NCBI RefSeq assembly: GCF_002934455.1
Contig: NZ_PTIR01000004.1
Coordinates: 124,001-188,000, forward strand
DNA: 64,000 bases
Origin: Trinickia symbiotica
Lineage (GTDB): Bacteria > Pseudomonadota > Gammaproteobacteria > Burkholderiales > Burkholderiaceae
Reading direction: 5' to 3'
Positions 54,118-63,662 of this stretch are shown here, in pieces. The stretch's first letter is position 1. The number at the start of each line of letters is the position of its first letter. Both the position numbers and the translations under genes were made by a program. The notes under the pieces were generated by a model, which saw only the letters and a program-made list of their open reading frames with translations, was not told the DNA's origin and did no database searches.

Positions 54118-54693
54118 ATGGTTTCGACCGCCGAAAGCGCCCGTCAGGCGCCGAATTTAGGGGGAAAAATCCGCGCCTTGCGGCAGCGCCTCAAGCGCAC
54201 CCTCGACGAGACCGCTACCGCCGCAGGCATTTCCAAGCCGTTTCTATCGCAGGTCGAACGCGGGCTCGCCACGCCGTCGCTGACTTCGCTGGCGGGCATC
54301 GCTCACGCGCTCGGCGTTCAGCTGCAGTATTTCGTCGATACGCCGAGCGAAGAGCGCACGGTGCGGCGCGCCGAGCAGCTGCGGTTCTTCAGCTTCGCCG
54401 GCTCGGCCAATTTGTTTGCACGCCTAACTAGTTCATCGGTCGGAAGCCAGCTCGAGAGCCTGCTCGTAAAGCTGCCCGCCGGGCAGAAGAAGGCGTCGGA
54501 AGTCACGACGCACGCTGGCGAGGAGTTCGTCTACTTGATCGAGGGCGAGTTGCAGTTGACGCTCGAAGGCAAGACGTTCAGCCTGCGCACCGGCGACAGC
54601 GCCCATTACGAATCCACGGTCCCGCACAGCTGGGCGAACACGGGCAGCGTCGAGACGACGCTGTTGTGGGTTGGCTCTCCGCGGCTTTTCTGA
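54118..54693 (+). CDS. XRE-family regulator with C-terminal cupin
   Basis: A 191-residue regulator. The helix-turn-helix (about 17-72) has IRALRQRLKRTLDETATAAG and ISKPFLSQVERGLATPSL. A cupin domain (about 110-188) has HAGEEFVYLIEGELQLTL and YESTVPHSWANTG. XRE-cupin proteins sense small ligands and control metabolism or transport genes. The region just upstream has TATAAA at 54100-54105, only 12 bp before the ATG, and no good ribosome-binding site, so a very short leader is possible. It is convergent with the POT transporter gene. Confidence 0.92.
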   Translation: MVSTAESARQAPNLGGKIRALRQRLKRTLDETATAAGISKPFLSQVERGLATPSLTSLAGIAHALGVQLQYFVDTPSEERTVRRAEQLRFFSFAGSANLFARLTSSSVGSQLESLLVKLPAGQKKASEVTTHAGEEFVYLIEGELQLTLEGKTFSLRTGDSAHYESTVPHSWANTGSVETTLLWVGSPRLF

Positions 54694-54736
54694 CGCCGGC
54701 GCGACGGCGTGACGGCGCGCATTCCGCTCGCGTTCC

Positions 54737-56239
54737 TCACTCGCTCGCGGCCGCAAGCGCCACCGCGCTCGACGATGCGGCGAGACGGTGCCGATTCGAA
54801 AGGGCTCGCATCAGCGGCAACATTGCGATGGTCAGGATGGCGCCCGCGGTGGCGAGCCAGCCCAACTCGGCGAAGAGCCGCGTATAGATGCGCAGCGATT
54901 GCTCGGCTTCGATTCCTTGGGACGGCAACTGCGCGAAATTCGCCACGACGCTGCCGAGATACTGCGACACGCCAGTGGCGATGAAGTAGGCCCCCATCAT
55001 GAAGCCGCTCATTCGCACGGGCGTGTAGCGCGCGATCATGGCCGTGCCGAGGCCGCTCACGAGCAGCTCGCCGAGCGAGTAGAGTCCGTATCCCCAGACC
55101 ATGAACCACGATGAGACGCGCCCGTCCACCGCATAGCGGCCGCTCAGCGCGTAGGTGAAAAAGCCGGCCGCGACCGCAACAAACCCCACCGCGAACTTGG
55201 CCGCAATCGACAAATCGCGGCCACGCCGGCCAAGGCGCGTATAAGCGAAGGCGAGCAAGGGGCTCAGCAGCATGATCCAGATCGGGTTGAGCGCCTGGAA
55301 TTGTGCCGCGCTCCAGGTGAAAAGCCGAACGCCGGCGAGCGTGAAGTCGGGGTCCACGTTGCGCAGTGCGAAGAGCGTGAGCGACGTCGACATCTGCTGA
55401 TAGAAGATAAAAAACAGTATCGATTGCAAAACGAGGATCAACGCGGCGATAAGGCCGGCGCGCTCGGCCGGCTCGCACTTGACGATGAGATAGCCGAAAA
55501 CGACGAGTACCGTGGCGGCGGCCGCATCGACGCAAGCGAGCGCGAGGGCTTCGTGCGCGAGCACGTAGGTCGACGCGAGCCAGAGCAGAATGCCCCCGGC
55601 GGCGACGAGCCCGACGCGCCGCCAGTCGATCGGCGCGTCATCGGGCGCGGAGCCGGCATGGACTAGCGAGCGGTAGCGCGTCAGGAAGTTGACCACCCCG
55701 ACGACCATCCCCGCGCAACAGACAGCAAAAGCCGCGTGCCAGCCCCATCGATCCTTGATCCACGGCGTCGCAAGAATCGATACTGTCGAGCCGATGTTGA
55801 CCGCCATGTAGTAGATCGTGAATGCGCTGTCGAGGCTTGCGTCGTCGCCTTCATAGATGCGGCGCACGAGATTCGACGAATTCGCCTTGAACAGACCGTT
55901 GCCGACCACGATCACACCGAGCGAGACGTACATGAACGAAATGCGGTCGTCTGGCAGCGCGAGCATCAGATAGCCGATGGCGAGCACGAAGGCGCCCATC
56001 AGCATCGTGCGGCGCGCGCCGAGCAGCTTGTCGCCGATCCAGCCGCCTATTGCGGGCGCAGCATAGACGAGTGCCGTAAACGACCCCCAGACGAGATTGG
56101 CCTCGCCGTCGCTGAAGCCGGCGCGCTCGACCATGAAGAGGACGAGCAGCGCGGCCATGCCGTAAAAGCCGAAGCGCTCCCAGATTTCCACGAGGAAGAC
56201 CGTGGCGAATGCGCGTGACTGCGAAGCCGAAGAGGTCAT
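54737..56239 (-). CDS. POT-family proton-dependent oligopeptide transporter
   Basis: A 500-residue membrane protein with about 14 helices. The N-terminal motif FLVEIWERFGFYGMAALLVL contains the ExxERFxYYG-type signature of the peptide transporter (PTR/POT) family. GDKLLGARRTMLMGAFVLAI follows. It imports di- and tripeptides with protons. It lies 13 bp downstream of the yejF gene start region on the same strand order (POT is after yejABEF in transcription), giving two peptide-uptake systems side by side. Confidence 0.92.
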   Translation of the reverse strand: MTSSASQSRAFATVFLVEIWERFGFYGMAALLVLFMVERAGFSDGEANLVWGSFTALVYAAPAIGGWIGDKLLGARRTMLMGAFVLAIGYLMLALPDDRISFMYVSLGVIVVGNGLFKANSSNLVRRIYEGDDASLDSAFTIYYMAVNIGSTVSILATPWIKDRWGWHAAFAVCCAGMVVGVVNFLTRYRSLVHAGSAPDDAPIDWRRVGLVAAGGILLWLASTYVLAHEALALACVDAAAATVLVVFGYLIVKCEPAERAGLIAALILVLQSILFFIFYQQMSTSLTLFALRNVDPDFTLAGVRLFTWSAAQFQALNPIWIMLLSPLLAFAYTRLGRRGRDLSIAAKFAVGFVAVAAGFFTYALSGRYAVDGRVSSWFMVWGYGLYSLGELLVSGLGTAMIARYTPVRMSGFMMGAYFIATGVSQYLGSVVANFAQLPSQGIEAEQSLRIYTRLFAELGWLATAGAILTIAMLPLMRALSNRHRLAASSSAVALAAASE

Positions 56240-56252
56240 CGAATGTTCCCTT

Positions 56253-57905
56253 CTATTGAAGCGACGCGGCGACGAGCGCTCGCGTGTACCGACGTGACGG
56301 CGCGCTCAGGAGCGCCAGCGTCTCGCCCGATTCGACGATGCGTCCTGACTTCATGACGACGACGCGATGCGCCATCGCCCGAATGACGGCAAGGTCGTGC
56401 GTGATCAGCAAATAACTGAGCCCGTAGCGCTTTTGCAATCGCGCGAGCAAGCCGAGCACTTGCTTTTGCACCGATACGTCGAGTGCGCTCGTCGGCTCGT
56501 CGAGCACGACGAGCTCCGGTTCCACCGCGAGCGCGCGCGCAATTGCGATGCGCTGACGCTGGCCGCCCGAGAACTCATGCGGATATCGCGGCAACGCATC
56601 GTCGGGCAGGCCCACCTCCGCGATCAGCTCGGCCACGCGTCGCGAACGCGCTTTCTCACCGAGCTCGGGGCGATGCACACGCAGCCCTTCGCCGACGATC
56701 TGTTCGATCGTCATGCGCGGCGACAGGGAACCGAACGGATCCTGAAACACCACCTGTATGCGACCGCAAAGCTTGCGACGTTCGTCGTTGGACGTCCGAT
56801 AGGTCGCCAGCGACCGGCCCCCGATTTTGACGTCGCCCTGCGCGATACGCTGCAACCCAAGCACCGTCGCGGCGAGCGTCGATTTGCCCGAGCCCGACTC
56901 GCCGACGATCCCGAGCGTCTCGCCTTGCCTCACGAAGAGTCCGACCTCGTGCAGCGCCCGAAACCTCGCGCTGCCGAACATGCCGGCGACCCCCTTCGCG
57001 CGCGTGCGGTAATCGACGGCAAGCTCGACCACGTCCAATATCCGAGGCGCGTGCTCGGCAACCGGCTCGACGACACGCGCGGGCTCGCTATCGAGCAGCC
57101 GCTTCGTGTAAGGATGGCGCGGATTGGCGAAGAGTTCGTCCGTCGCGTTCGTCACGACGAGCACGCCCTTCTCCACCACGGCCACCCGTTGCGCAAAGCG
57201 TTGCACGAGGTGAAGATCGTGCGTAATCAGCAGCACGGCCATTCCGCGCTCTTGCGCTTCTTGTTGCTGCAGGTCGATCAGCAAGTCGACGATCTGCTCG
57301 CGCACGGTCACGTCGAGCGCCGTCGTGGGCTCGTCGGCGATCAGCAAGCGCGGCCGGCAAGCGAGCGCCATGGCGATCATCGCGCGCTGGCGCTGACCGC
57401 CCGAGAGCTGATGCGGATAACTATCGATGCGCCGCTCGGGTTCCGGAATGCCCGTGCGCGCTAGGAGCTCGATGCCACGTGCGCGCGCGGCATTGGCGCG
57501 CAAGCCTTCGTGCAATCGCAGACTCTCGGCGATCTGCTGACCGACGGTATAGAGCGGATTGAGCGCCGTCATCGGCTCCTGAAAGACCATCGCGATGTCG
57601 GCGCCACGAATGCCGCGCATCTGCTGCTCCGATTTGCCGAGCAGGTCTTCGCCGTCGAACACAATGCGCCCGCTCAATGCGGCATGCCCAACCAGCCGCA
57701 GAATCGAGAGCGCGGTCACGCTCTTGCCCGAGCCCGATTCACCGACGAGCGCCACGCGCTCGCCGCGTGCGATCGAGAGGCTCAGATTGCGCACGGCGAG
57801 CTTCTGCCCGAAGCAAACCGAGAGATTCTCGATATCGAGCAGCGAGCGCGCGTTCGTGCTCGGATCCGGCTTCGCTTTCCCGTCCACGCTCGCGTTCGAT
57901 TTCAT
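56253..57905 (-). CDS. yejF: Oligopeptide ABC transporter ATP-binding protein, YejF type
   Basis: A 550-residue protein with two fused ABC cassettes. The first has [28 protein letters not shown] and [11 protein letters not shown]. The second has [31 protein letters not shown] and [11 protein letters not shown]. This double-ATPase form is characteristic of YejF. It overlaps yejE by four bases (ATGA), so translation is coupled. With yejA, yejB and yejE it forms the importer known in E. coli to carry microcin C and other peptides. Confidence 0.93.
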   Translation of the reverse strand: MKSNASVDGKAKPDPSTNARSLLDIENLSVCFGQKLAVRNLSLSIARGERVALVGESGSGKSVTALSILRLVGHAALSGRIVFDGEDLLGKSEQQMRGIRGADIAMVFQEPMTALNPLYTVGQQIAESLRLHEGLRANAARARGIELLARTGIPEPERRIDSYPHQLSGGQRQRAMIAMALACRPRLLIADEPTTALDVTVREQIVDLLIDLQQQEAQERGMAVLLITHDLHLVQRFAQRVAVVEKGVLVVTNATDELFANPRHPYTKRLLDSEPARVVEPVAEHAPRILDVVELAVDYRTRAKGVAGMFGSARFRALHEVGLFVRQGETLGIVGESGSGKSTLAATVLGLQRIAQGDVKIGGRSLATYRTSNDERRKLCGRIQVVFQDPFGSLSPRMTIEQIVGEGLRVHRPELGEKARSRRVAELIAEVGLPDDALPRYPHEFSGGQRQRIAIARALAVEPELVVLDEPTSALDVSVQKQVLGLLARLQKRYGLSYLLITHDLAVIRAMAHRVVVMKSGRIVESGETLALLSAPSRRYTRALVAASLQ

Positions 57906-59011
57906 CGCCCGACCCCGCCGAAAGCCGAACCGCGATTGCGCGTATCGAGTGCGGTACGCAGCGCATCGCCCATGAACGCCAGCAGCAGTAGGGTCACGAC
58001 GAGCGCGGCAAATGCCGAGATCGAGATCCACCATGCGTCGAGGTTGTTCTTCCCCTCCTGCAGCAACTCGCCGAGGCTCGGCGTCGGCGGCGGCACCCCG
58101 AGGCCGAGGAAGTCGAGACTCGTCAGCGACAAAATCGCGGCGCTCATTCGGAACGGCAGGAACGTGATCACGGGCGTGAGGCTGTTGGGCAGCACGTGGC
58201 GCCAGATGATCTGCCAGTTCGAGAGTCCCATCGTGCGCGCCGCCTTGACATAGTCGAGCGAGCGATTGCGCAGGAATTCGGCTCGCACGTAATCGGAGAG
58301 CACGAGCCAGCCGAAGAGCGACAGCAGGCCAAAAAGCAGCCACAGCGTCGGCTCGAAGATCGACGCGAAGATGATGAGCAGATAGAGATCGGGCATCGAG
58401 CCCCAGATCTCGATCAAGCGCTGCCCGATCAGATCGACGCGGCCGCCATAGAAGCCTTGCAGCGCACCCGTCAGGACTCCGAAGAAAACGCCCGATACGG
58501 TCAGCGCCAGTGCCATCACCACGGATACGCGAAAGCCATACAGCAGCCGCGCAAGAACGTCGCGCCCGAACTGATCGGTGCCGAGCCAGTTCTCCGGCGA
58601 CGGCGGCGCCGGAAACGGTCGCGAGGCGAAATAGTCGATCGTGTCGTAGTAGTGGCGATCGATCGGGTAAACGGCAAAGTTGCCGTTCGACGTGACCCGC
58701 GAATGGATATAGGGATCGAGGTAGTTCGCCTTCGCGGGAAAGTCGCCGCCGAACCGCGTCTCGGGATACGTCTTGAAGATCGGGAAGTAATAGTGCCCGT
58801 CGTACCGAACGAGGAGAGGCTTGTCGTTGACGAGCATTTCTCCGAGCAGGCTGACGACGAAGAGCGTCACGAAGACGACGAGACTCCAATAGCCGAGCCG
58901 CTGCGATTTGAAGCGCAACCAGGTGAGCCGCCACGGCGACACCGGCGCGACTGGCCGCATCGGATCAACGATCGACGCTGTCGAATTGAATGCGGGGGTC
59001 GACGAGGACAT
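57902..59011 (-). CDS. yejE: Oligopeptide ABC transporter permease, YejE type
   Basis: A permease of 369 residues from the ATG at 59011, or 352 from an in-frame ATG at 58960. The longer form overlaps yejB by 47 bp. The shorter form would start five bases after yejB, and its N-terminus then aligns well with E. coli YejE. Family motifs include NDKPLLVRYDGHYYFP, PSPENWLGTDQFGRDVLARL and TSLDFLGLGVPPPTPSLGEL. It has a large periplasmic region after the first helix, as in other YejE/DppC permeases. Neither start has a clear ribosome-binding site. Confidence 0.92.
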   Translation of the reverse strand: MSSSTPAFNSTASIVDPMRPVAPVSPWRLTWLRFKSQRLGYWSLVVFVTLFVVSLLGEMLVNDKPLLVRYDGHYYFPIFKTYPETRFGGDFPAKANYLDPYIHSRVTSNGNFAVYPIDRHYYDTIDYFASRPFPAPPSPENWLGTDQFGRDVLARLLYGFRVSVVMALALTVSGVFFGVLTGALQGFYGGRVDLIGQRLIEIWGSMPDLYLLIIFASIFEPTLWLLFGLLSLFGWLVLSDYVRAEFLRNRSLDYVKAARTMGLSNWQIIWRHVLPNSLTPVITFLPFRMSAAILSLTSLDFLGLGVPPPTPSLGELLQEGKNNLDAWWISISAFAALVVTLLLLAFMGDALRTALDTRNRGSAFGGVGR

Positions 59012-60011
59012 AGCAGACGTCAGCAATGAGTTTTGTGACCAGGGCGATCAGCGTGAACAGAAACAGCGAGCCGAGCACCACCGGATAGTCGCGGCGAATC
59101 GCCGCATCGTAAGAGAGCTGGCCCATGCCGTTCAACGAGAACAGTGTCTCGATGAGCAGGTTGCCGTTGAGAAAGGCGCCGACGAACGCGGCCGGCAAGC
59201 CCGTCAGCAGCGGAATCGCCGCGTTGCGCAGCACGTGCTTCCAGAGCACGTCGCGCTCCGGGGCACCCTTGGCGCGGGCCGTCAGCACGTACTGCCGGCC
59301 GATTTCCTCGAGAAACGTGTTCTTGGTGAGAATCGTCACGATCGCGAAGTTGCCGACCACCGAGGCGCAGACCGGCAACACCATATGCCAGACGTAGTCG
59401 AGCACCTTGCCCGTCGCGCTCAAGGTGTCGAAGTCGTCCGAGGTGAGGCCGCGCATCGGAAAGAGCTCGAAGAACGTGCCGCCACCGAACAACATCAACA
59501 GCAAGACGCCGAGCACGAAGCCGGGAATCGCATAGCCGACGAGGACGAGCACGCTCGTTGCCGTATCGAAGCGGGAGCCGTTGCGCACGGCTTTCGCGAT
59601 GCCGAGCGGCACGGCGACGAGGTACGTGAGCACGATCGTCCAGAAACCCAGCGAGACCGATACGGGCAGGCGCGCACGAATCACGTTCCAGACGCTGTCG
59701 TGCTGAAAGTACGACTGTCCGAGATCGAACGTCGCGTAATGCTCGAGCATGAGGACGTAGCGCGTGAGCGGCGGCTTGTCGAAGCCGAACTGCTTCTTGA
59801 TCTGCTCGATCTGCTGGGCGTCGACGCCCTGGCTGCCGTGATAGCCGCCGCCTCCGCCGCCATCGCCCCGATGCGCGCCATGACGCAGTTGCGTCACCAT
59901 CTGCTCGACCGGGCCGCCTGGCACGAACTGGGTGACGATGAAAGTCAGCGTCACGACGCCGAGCAACGTCGGCACCATCAGCAGCAGGCGTCTGAGAAGG
60001 TAGGCAAGCAT
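58965..60011 (-). CDS. yejB: Oligopeptide ABC transporter permease, YejB type
   Basis: A 348-residue permease. The N-terminal MLAYLLRRLLLMVPTLLGVV and the C-terminal VCYVLVDPRIQFDS are typical of DppB/YejB subunits. A Gly/His-rich insert occurs at about residues 48-62 (HRGDGGGGGGYHGSQG) between the first and second helices. This may be a low-complexity expansion, and metal binding is conceivable. It starts eight bases after yejA. Confidence 0.92.
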   Translation of the reverse strand: MLAYLLRRLLLMVPTLLGVVTLTFIVTQFVPGGPVEQMVTQLRHGAHRGDGGGGGGYHGSQGVDAQQIEQIKKQFGFDKPPLTRYVLMLEHYATFDLGQSYFQHDSVWNVIRARLPVSVSLGFWTIVLTYLVAVPLGIAKAVRNGSRFDTATSVLVLVGYAIPGFVLGVLLLMLFGGGTFFELFPMRGLTSDDFDTLSATGKVLDYVWHMVLPVCASVVGNFAIVTILTKNTFLEEIGRQYVLTARAKGAPERDVLWKHVLRNAAIPLLTGLPAAFVGAFLNGNLLIETLFSLNGMGQLSYDAAIRRDYPVVLGSLFLFTLIALVTKLIADVCYVLVDPRIQFDSVDR

Positions 60012-60019
60012 GATGCGCC

Positions 60020-61966
60020 TCAGTGGACCGCTGTGGCGGAAGACGCAGACGAAGCGGTCTGCGTACGCCGCGGCGGCTTACGGTACCAGTAGTCGATGAC
60101 CCAGTCCTCGTACCGGTAGCTCACGGGCACCACGTTCGGGTGGCCGAGTGTGGTCTTGTAGCCGATCCGCGCATGCGGCATGTAGTACTGCGGTACGAGG
60201 TAGTACTCGTTGATCAGCACACGGTCAAGAGCATGTGTGGCCGCTTCCAGATCGTCGAGCGTGGTCGCGCCGACGGCCGCATGAACGAGCGCGTCGACGG
60301 CTTTGGAGCGAATACCCGGATAGTTCTCGGACCCGACCTGCGCGGCGGCCTCACTCGTGAAGCGGCGTATGAGCTCGATGCCCGGAATCGTGACCTCGGG
60401 GTAGATGAACGTCGTCATGTCGTACTGGAAGTTATCGAGGCGCTTCTGATAAAGCGCGCTGTCGAGCTCGCGCATATGCGCGTCGATACCGAGCGTCTGC
60501 AACGCCTGCGTATAGGGAACGATAAGACGGTCCATGCCCGGTTGATCGTCGATGATCTCAATCCGCATCGGCGTGCCGCTCTCGTCGCGCAACGCACCGT
60601 CGCGGAAATGCCAGCCCGCCTCAGCCAGCAGTTCGCGCGCGTGGCGCAGGTTGCCCCGCAGAGAATTGGGCGGCAGTGTGCTCGGCTGGCGCACCATCGG
60701 CCCGAACACCTCGGGCGGCAGCGTCGCGCGGAACGGCTCGAGCAGCTTCAGCTCCTTCTCGCTCGGTACGCCCGTCGCACCGAACGGACTGTCCTCCCAA
60801 TAGCTGTTCAGACGTCGATACTGGCCGTAGAACATCATCCGGTTCATCCAGTCGTAGTCGAAGGCCAGCGCGAGCGCGTGCCGCACGCGCACGTCCTGGA
60901 ACTGCGGCTCGCGCGTATTGATGAGGAAGCCTTGCATCTGCGCCGGACCTTCACGGAACATGCCTTTCGCGAGCATGCCGTTGTCGAAGTTCTTGCCGAC
61001 GTACTTGCGCGCCCATTGCGTTGCGCTGTATTCGACGTCGACGTCGTCATCGCCGGCCTTGAACGCCTCGAGCTTCGTGTACTGGTCGAGGTACAGCTTG
61101 AAGGTGATGCGGCGGAAGCGATACATGCCGCGACGCGCAGGCAAGTCCGCCGCCCAGTATTTTGGATTGCGGTAATAGATGATCGTCTTGTCGTTCTTGC
61201 GAGACTCGATCAGATACGGACCGCTTGCAATCGGCAAATCGGTGGCGATCTGATCGAACGGCAAGCGCCTGCCGTCCGGCTGCACGCCCCACTTCGGCGA
61301 AAAGACGGGCAAATCGCCCGCGATCAGCGGATTCGCGCGCGACGCATCGCCGAAGTCGAAGCGCACCGTGAGCCGGTCGAGAACGACGGCGTCCTTGATG
61401 ACGGCGAATTGCGACGCGAAGAGCGGCGACGCTTGCGGGCTTTTCAGCGTATCGAGCGAATATTTGACCTCCGCGGCCGTGATCGCATCGCCGTTCGAGA
61501 AGCGCGCGGCCGGATTGATATGGAACGTAGCGGAGCGCCCGTCGGCCGCCACTTCGACGTCGTCCGCGATCAGCGGATACTCGGATGCGAGCTCGTCCCA
61601 GCTGCGCTGCATCAGCGTATCGAACATCAGATTCTGAATGTCTGGCGCGGCGAGCCCGCGCACGATGAACGGGTTCAGCGAATCGTAGCTCTGCGGCTGG
61701 TCGTAGTTCTGGAAAACGAGCTCGCCGTCCGCCGGCGCATCGGGATCGGCGTAGTCGAAGTGCGTGAAGTTCGGCGGATATTTCGGCGTGCCGAATTGCG
61801 CAATGCCGGGCGCCGCATACGCGGGCAGCGCGGGCAGCGCGAGCGACGCTGCAAGCACCGCGACCGTGGCGCGAGCCCATCGGCCCGCGCCGCCACCGGC
61901 GCTGGCGCCGGCACGGATCGACCCGCGGCGTGCCCGGCTGAACGCCAAAGAGTGGACGATCCGCAT
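60020..61966 (-). CDS. yejA: Oligopeptide ABC transporter substrate-binding protein, YejA type
   Basis: A protein of 648 residues from the ATG at 61966; a GTG at 61987 and an ATG at 62008 are alternatives, the last overlapping the upstream TPR gene by 25 bp. The signal peptide spans the hydrophobic stretch VAVLAASLALPALPAYAAP. The family 5 binding-protein motifs FQNYDQPQSYDSLNPF, ITAAEVKYSLDTLKSP and VRHALALAFDYDWMN are present. It delivers peptides to the YejBE permease. It follows the TPR gene by 17 bp and begins the yejABEF order. Confidence 0.92.
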   Translation of the reverse strand: MRIVHSLAFSRARRGSIRAGASAGGGAGRWARATVAVLAASLALPALPAYAAPGIAQFGTPKYPPNFTHFDYADPDAPADGELVFQNYDQPQSYDSLNPFIVRGLAAPDIQNLMFDTLMQRSWDELASEYPLIADDVEVAADGRSATFHINPAARFSNGDAITAAEVKYSLDTLKSPQASPLFASQFAVIKDAVVLDRLTVRFDFGDASRANPLIAGDLPVFSPKWGVQPDGRRLPFDQIATDLPIASGPYLIESRKNDKTIIYYRNPKYWAADLPARRGMYRFRRITFKLYLDQYTKLEAFKAGDDDVDVEYSATQWARKYVGKNFDNGMLAKGMFREGPAQMQGFLINTREPQFQDVRVRHALALAFDYDWMNRMMFYGQYRRLNSYWEDSPFGATGVPSEKELKLLEPFRATLPPEVFGPMVRQPSTLPPNSLRGNLRHARELLAEAGWHFRDGALRDESGTPMRIEIIDDQPGMDRLIVPYTQALQTLGIDAHMRELDSALYQKRLDNFQYDMTTFIYPEVTIPGIELIRRFTSEAAAQVGSENYPGIRSKAVDALVHAAVGATTLDDLEAATHALDRVLINEYYLVPQYYMPHARIGYKTTLGHPNVVPVSYRYEDWVIDYWYRKPPRRTQTASSASSATAVH

Positions 61967-61983
61967 GAGGAAATCGAAGCGCT

Positions 61984-63192
61984 TCACTTCGACGCGACGA
62001 GCAGCCACAGCCGCGCGAGATCGGCCGATCCGTCGTTACCCTTCACCGCGCGGAACGCCTGCACGGCGCGCGCCTTTTGTCCGGCAACGTAATAGGCGAC
62101 ACCGAGATGCAGTTGCGCTTGATCGGGATGATCGAGGCCGCCCTTCGCAATCGCCGATTGGATCGCCGCGATGCCCTCGCCGGCCTTGCCGGCAAAGACG
62201 AGGTTGAGCCCCTCGTCGATCGGCGCGACCGGATGGGCGCCATCGTCGGGCGCCGCGCCCTGGGCGCGCTTCGCCGCGAGGGCTTGCAGCCGCTTTTCGC
62301 GCTCGGCCTGGGCATCGTGCCCGAGCACGCCGGAAGCAAAACCTTGGTCGATGACCTGCTTCGCCTCGGCCGTGCTGCCGGCCACGATCGCGAGCTGCGT
62401 CATTTCCATGTAATCGTCGGCCGTATTCAACGAACCGGTCGCGCGTCGCAGCCGATACATGTCGATGTCGAGCCGCGACGAGTAACCGGGTTTGCTCCGT
62501 ATGGCCGCGAAGAGATCTTGCCAATACGAGGGCTTCGGGTGGTAGGCGACGAGCGCTTCGAGCGCGCCGCGGTACGCCGCATCGTCCTTGGCATGTTGAG
62601 CACAAGTGCCGAGCAATTGCAGCTCGGACTCGTCGGGCGCGCGGCCCGCATGCAGTTGCGCATCGATCGACGCTTCGAGCAGCTTCGTGGCATCGACATA
62701 GTTGCCTGATTCGTAATAGGCCTCGACCAGCAGCGTGCGCATCTGCGGGTCGGTACCTCCCGCCTTCAGGTAGCGTTGCGCCGTCGCGATCGCCTTCGGC
62801 CAGGCGTGTTGCTGAAAATAGATGCCGGCGAGCGCGGCGGTGACCCGTTGCTCGTCGTCGCCCTTCAATTGGCCCGAGGCGAGCAACGTTTCATAAGCCT
62901 GCGTGGCAGTGCCCGTATCGCCTGCGGCCATAGCGGCCGCGCCCCGCATCTCTTCGATCATCGTCGTTTCATACGGCGTTTTGTTCGGCACGGCCGCCGC
63001 AACGGCGATCTTCGCGAGCGCATCCTTGTATTTGTGCGCGCGATAGAGATCTTGCGCGGCGTTGAGCGGCTTCGCGACGTCGGGGTGCAACGCGTCGGCA
63101 GCGCCCGCGTTGGACACGCCGAAGAGCACGATGCATCCGCCGATCACCGAGGCAGCGGCCGCGAGGCGGAACCCTTGGTAAATCCTATGCAT
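61984..63192 (-). CDS. Periplasmic tetratricopeptide-repeat protein
   Basis: A 402-residue exported protein. The signal peptide ends near SNAGAADA. The rest is made of TPR-like helical pairs (AAQDLYRAHKYKDALAKIAV, RTLLVEAYYESGNYVDATKL, QLHLGVAYYVAGQKARAVQA). It follows two ExbD/TolR genes on the same strand with a 26 bp gap, and precedes yejA by 17 bp. TPR proteins next to ExbBD genes occur in other proteobacteria and may link the energised complex to a specific import task. The function here is unknown. Confidence 0.88.
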   Translation of the reverse strand: MHRIYQGFRLAAAASVIGGCIVLFGVSNAGAADALHPDVAKPLNAAQDLYRAHKYKDALAKIAVAAAVPNKTPYETTMIEEMRGAAAMAAGDTGTATQAYETLLASGQLKGDDEQRVTAALAGIYFQQHAWPKAIATAQRYLKAGGTDPQMRTLLVEAYYESGNYVDATKLLEASIDAQLHAGRAPDESELQLLGTCAQHAKDDAAYRGALEALVAYHPKPSYWQDLFAAIRSKPGYSSRLDIDMYRLRRATGSLNTADDYMEMTQLAIVAGSTAEAKQVIDQGFASGVLGHDAQAEREKRLQALAAKRAQGAAPDDGAHPVAPIDEGLNLVFAGKAGEGIAAIQSAIAKGGLDHPDQAQLHLGVAYYVAGQKARAVQAFRAVKGNDGSADLARLWLLVASK

Positions 63193-63218
63193 TGCCAGAT
63201 CCTTATTGCGCGTATTGC

Positions 63219-63650
63219 TTATTGCATGTATTGCTCATTGCCGACGAGCCCGATCTTCGTCGCGCCCTCGCGCTGCGCGGCGGCCATCACCTGGGCGACC
63301 GTCTTGTACGGCGCGAGCTTGTTCGGCAACAAATGAATCTCGGGCTGGACGGGCTGGGCCGCGACCTGCGCGAACTTGGCTTCGAGCGTCGCGCGATCGG
63401 GCACGACGACACCATTCCACGTCGTCGTGCCGTCGAAGTCGATATCGATCTGCACGATCTGCGGCGGCGTGGCCGGAGGCGGCGGATTGCCGACGGGCAG
63501 ATCCATTTTGACAGCATGCATCTGGATCGGAATCGTGATGATCAGCATGATCAGCAGCACGAGCATCACGTCGATGAGCGGCGTCGTATTGATGTCGGCC
63601 ATCACTTCCGGTTCGCCGCCGCGCCCGCCTGAAGAAACGTTCATTCCCAT
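63219..63650 (-). CDS. ExbD/TolR-family biopolymer transport protein
   Basis: A 143-residue membrane-anchored protein. The N-terminal ADINTTPLIDVMLVLLIMLI contains the conserved membrane aspartate of ExbD/TolR. The periplasmic domain follows (residues about 45-143). Together with an ExbB partner it uses the proton gradient to energise TonB or Tol proteins. It is 12 bp downstream of a second, non-identical ExbD gene, so the complex may contain two ExbD types. Confidence 0.95.
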   Translation of the reverse strand: MGMNVSSGGRGGEPEVMADINTTPLIDVMLVLLIMLIITIPIQMHAVKMDLPVGNPPPPATPPQIVQIDIDFDGTTTWNGVVVPDRATLEAKFAQVAAQPVQPEIHLLPNKLAPYKTVAQVMAAAQREGATKIGLVGNEQYMQ

Positions 63651-63662
63651 CGTTCGTATCTC

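Noticed and set aside
60023-62092. 689-codon plus-strand open frame opposite yejA
   Set aside because: Arg/Val/Glu-rich shadow of yejA without start signal or domain.
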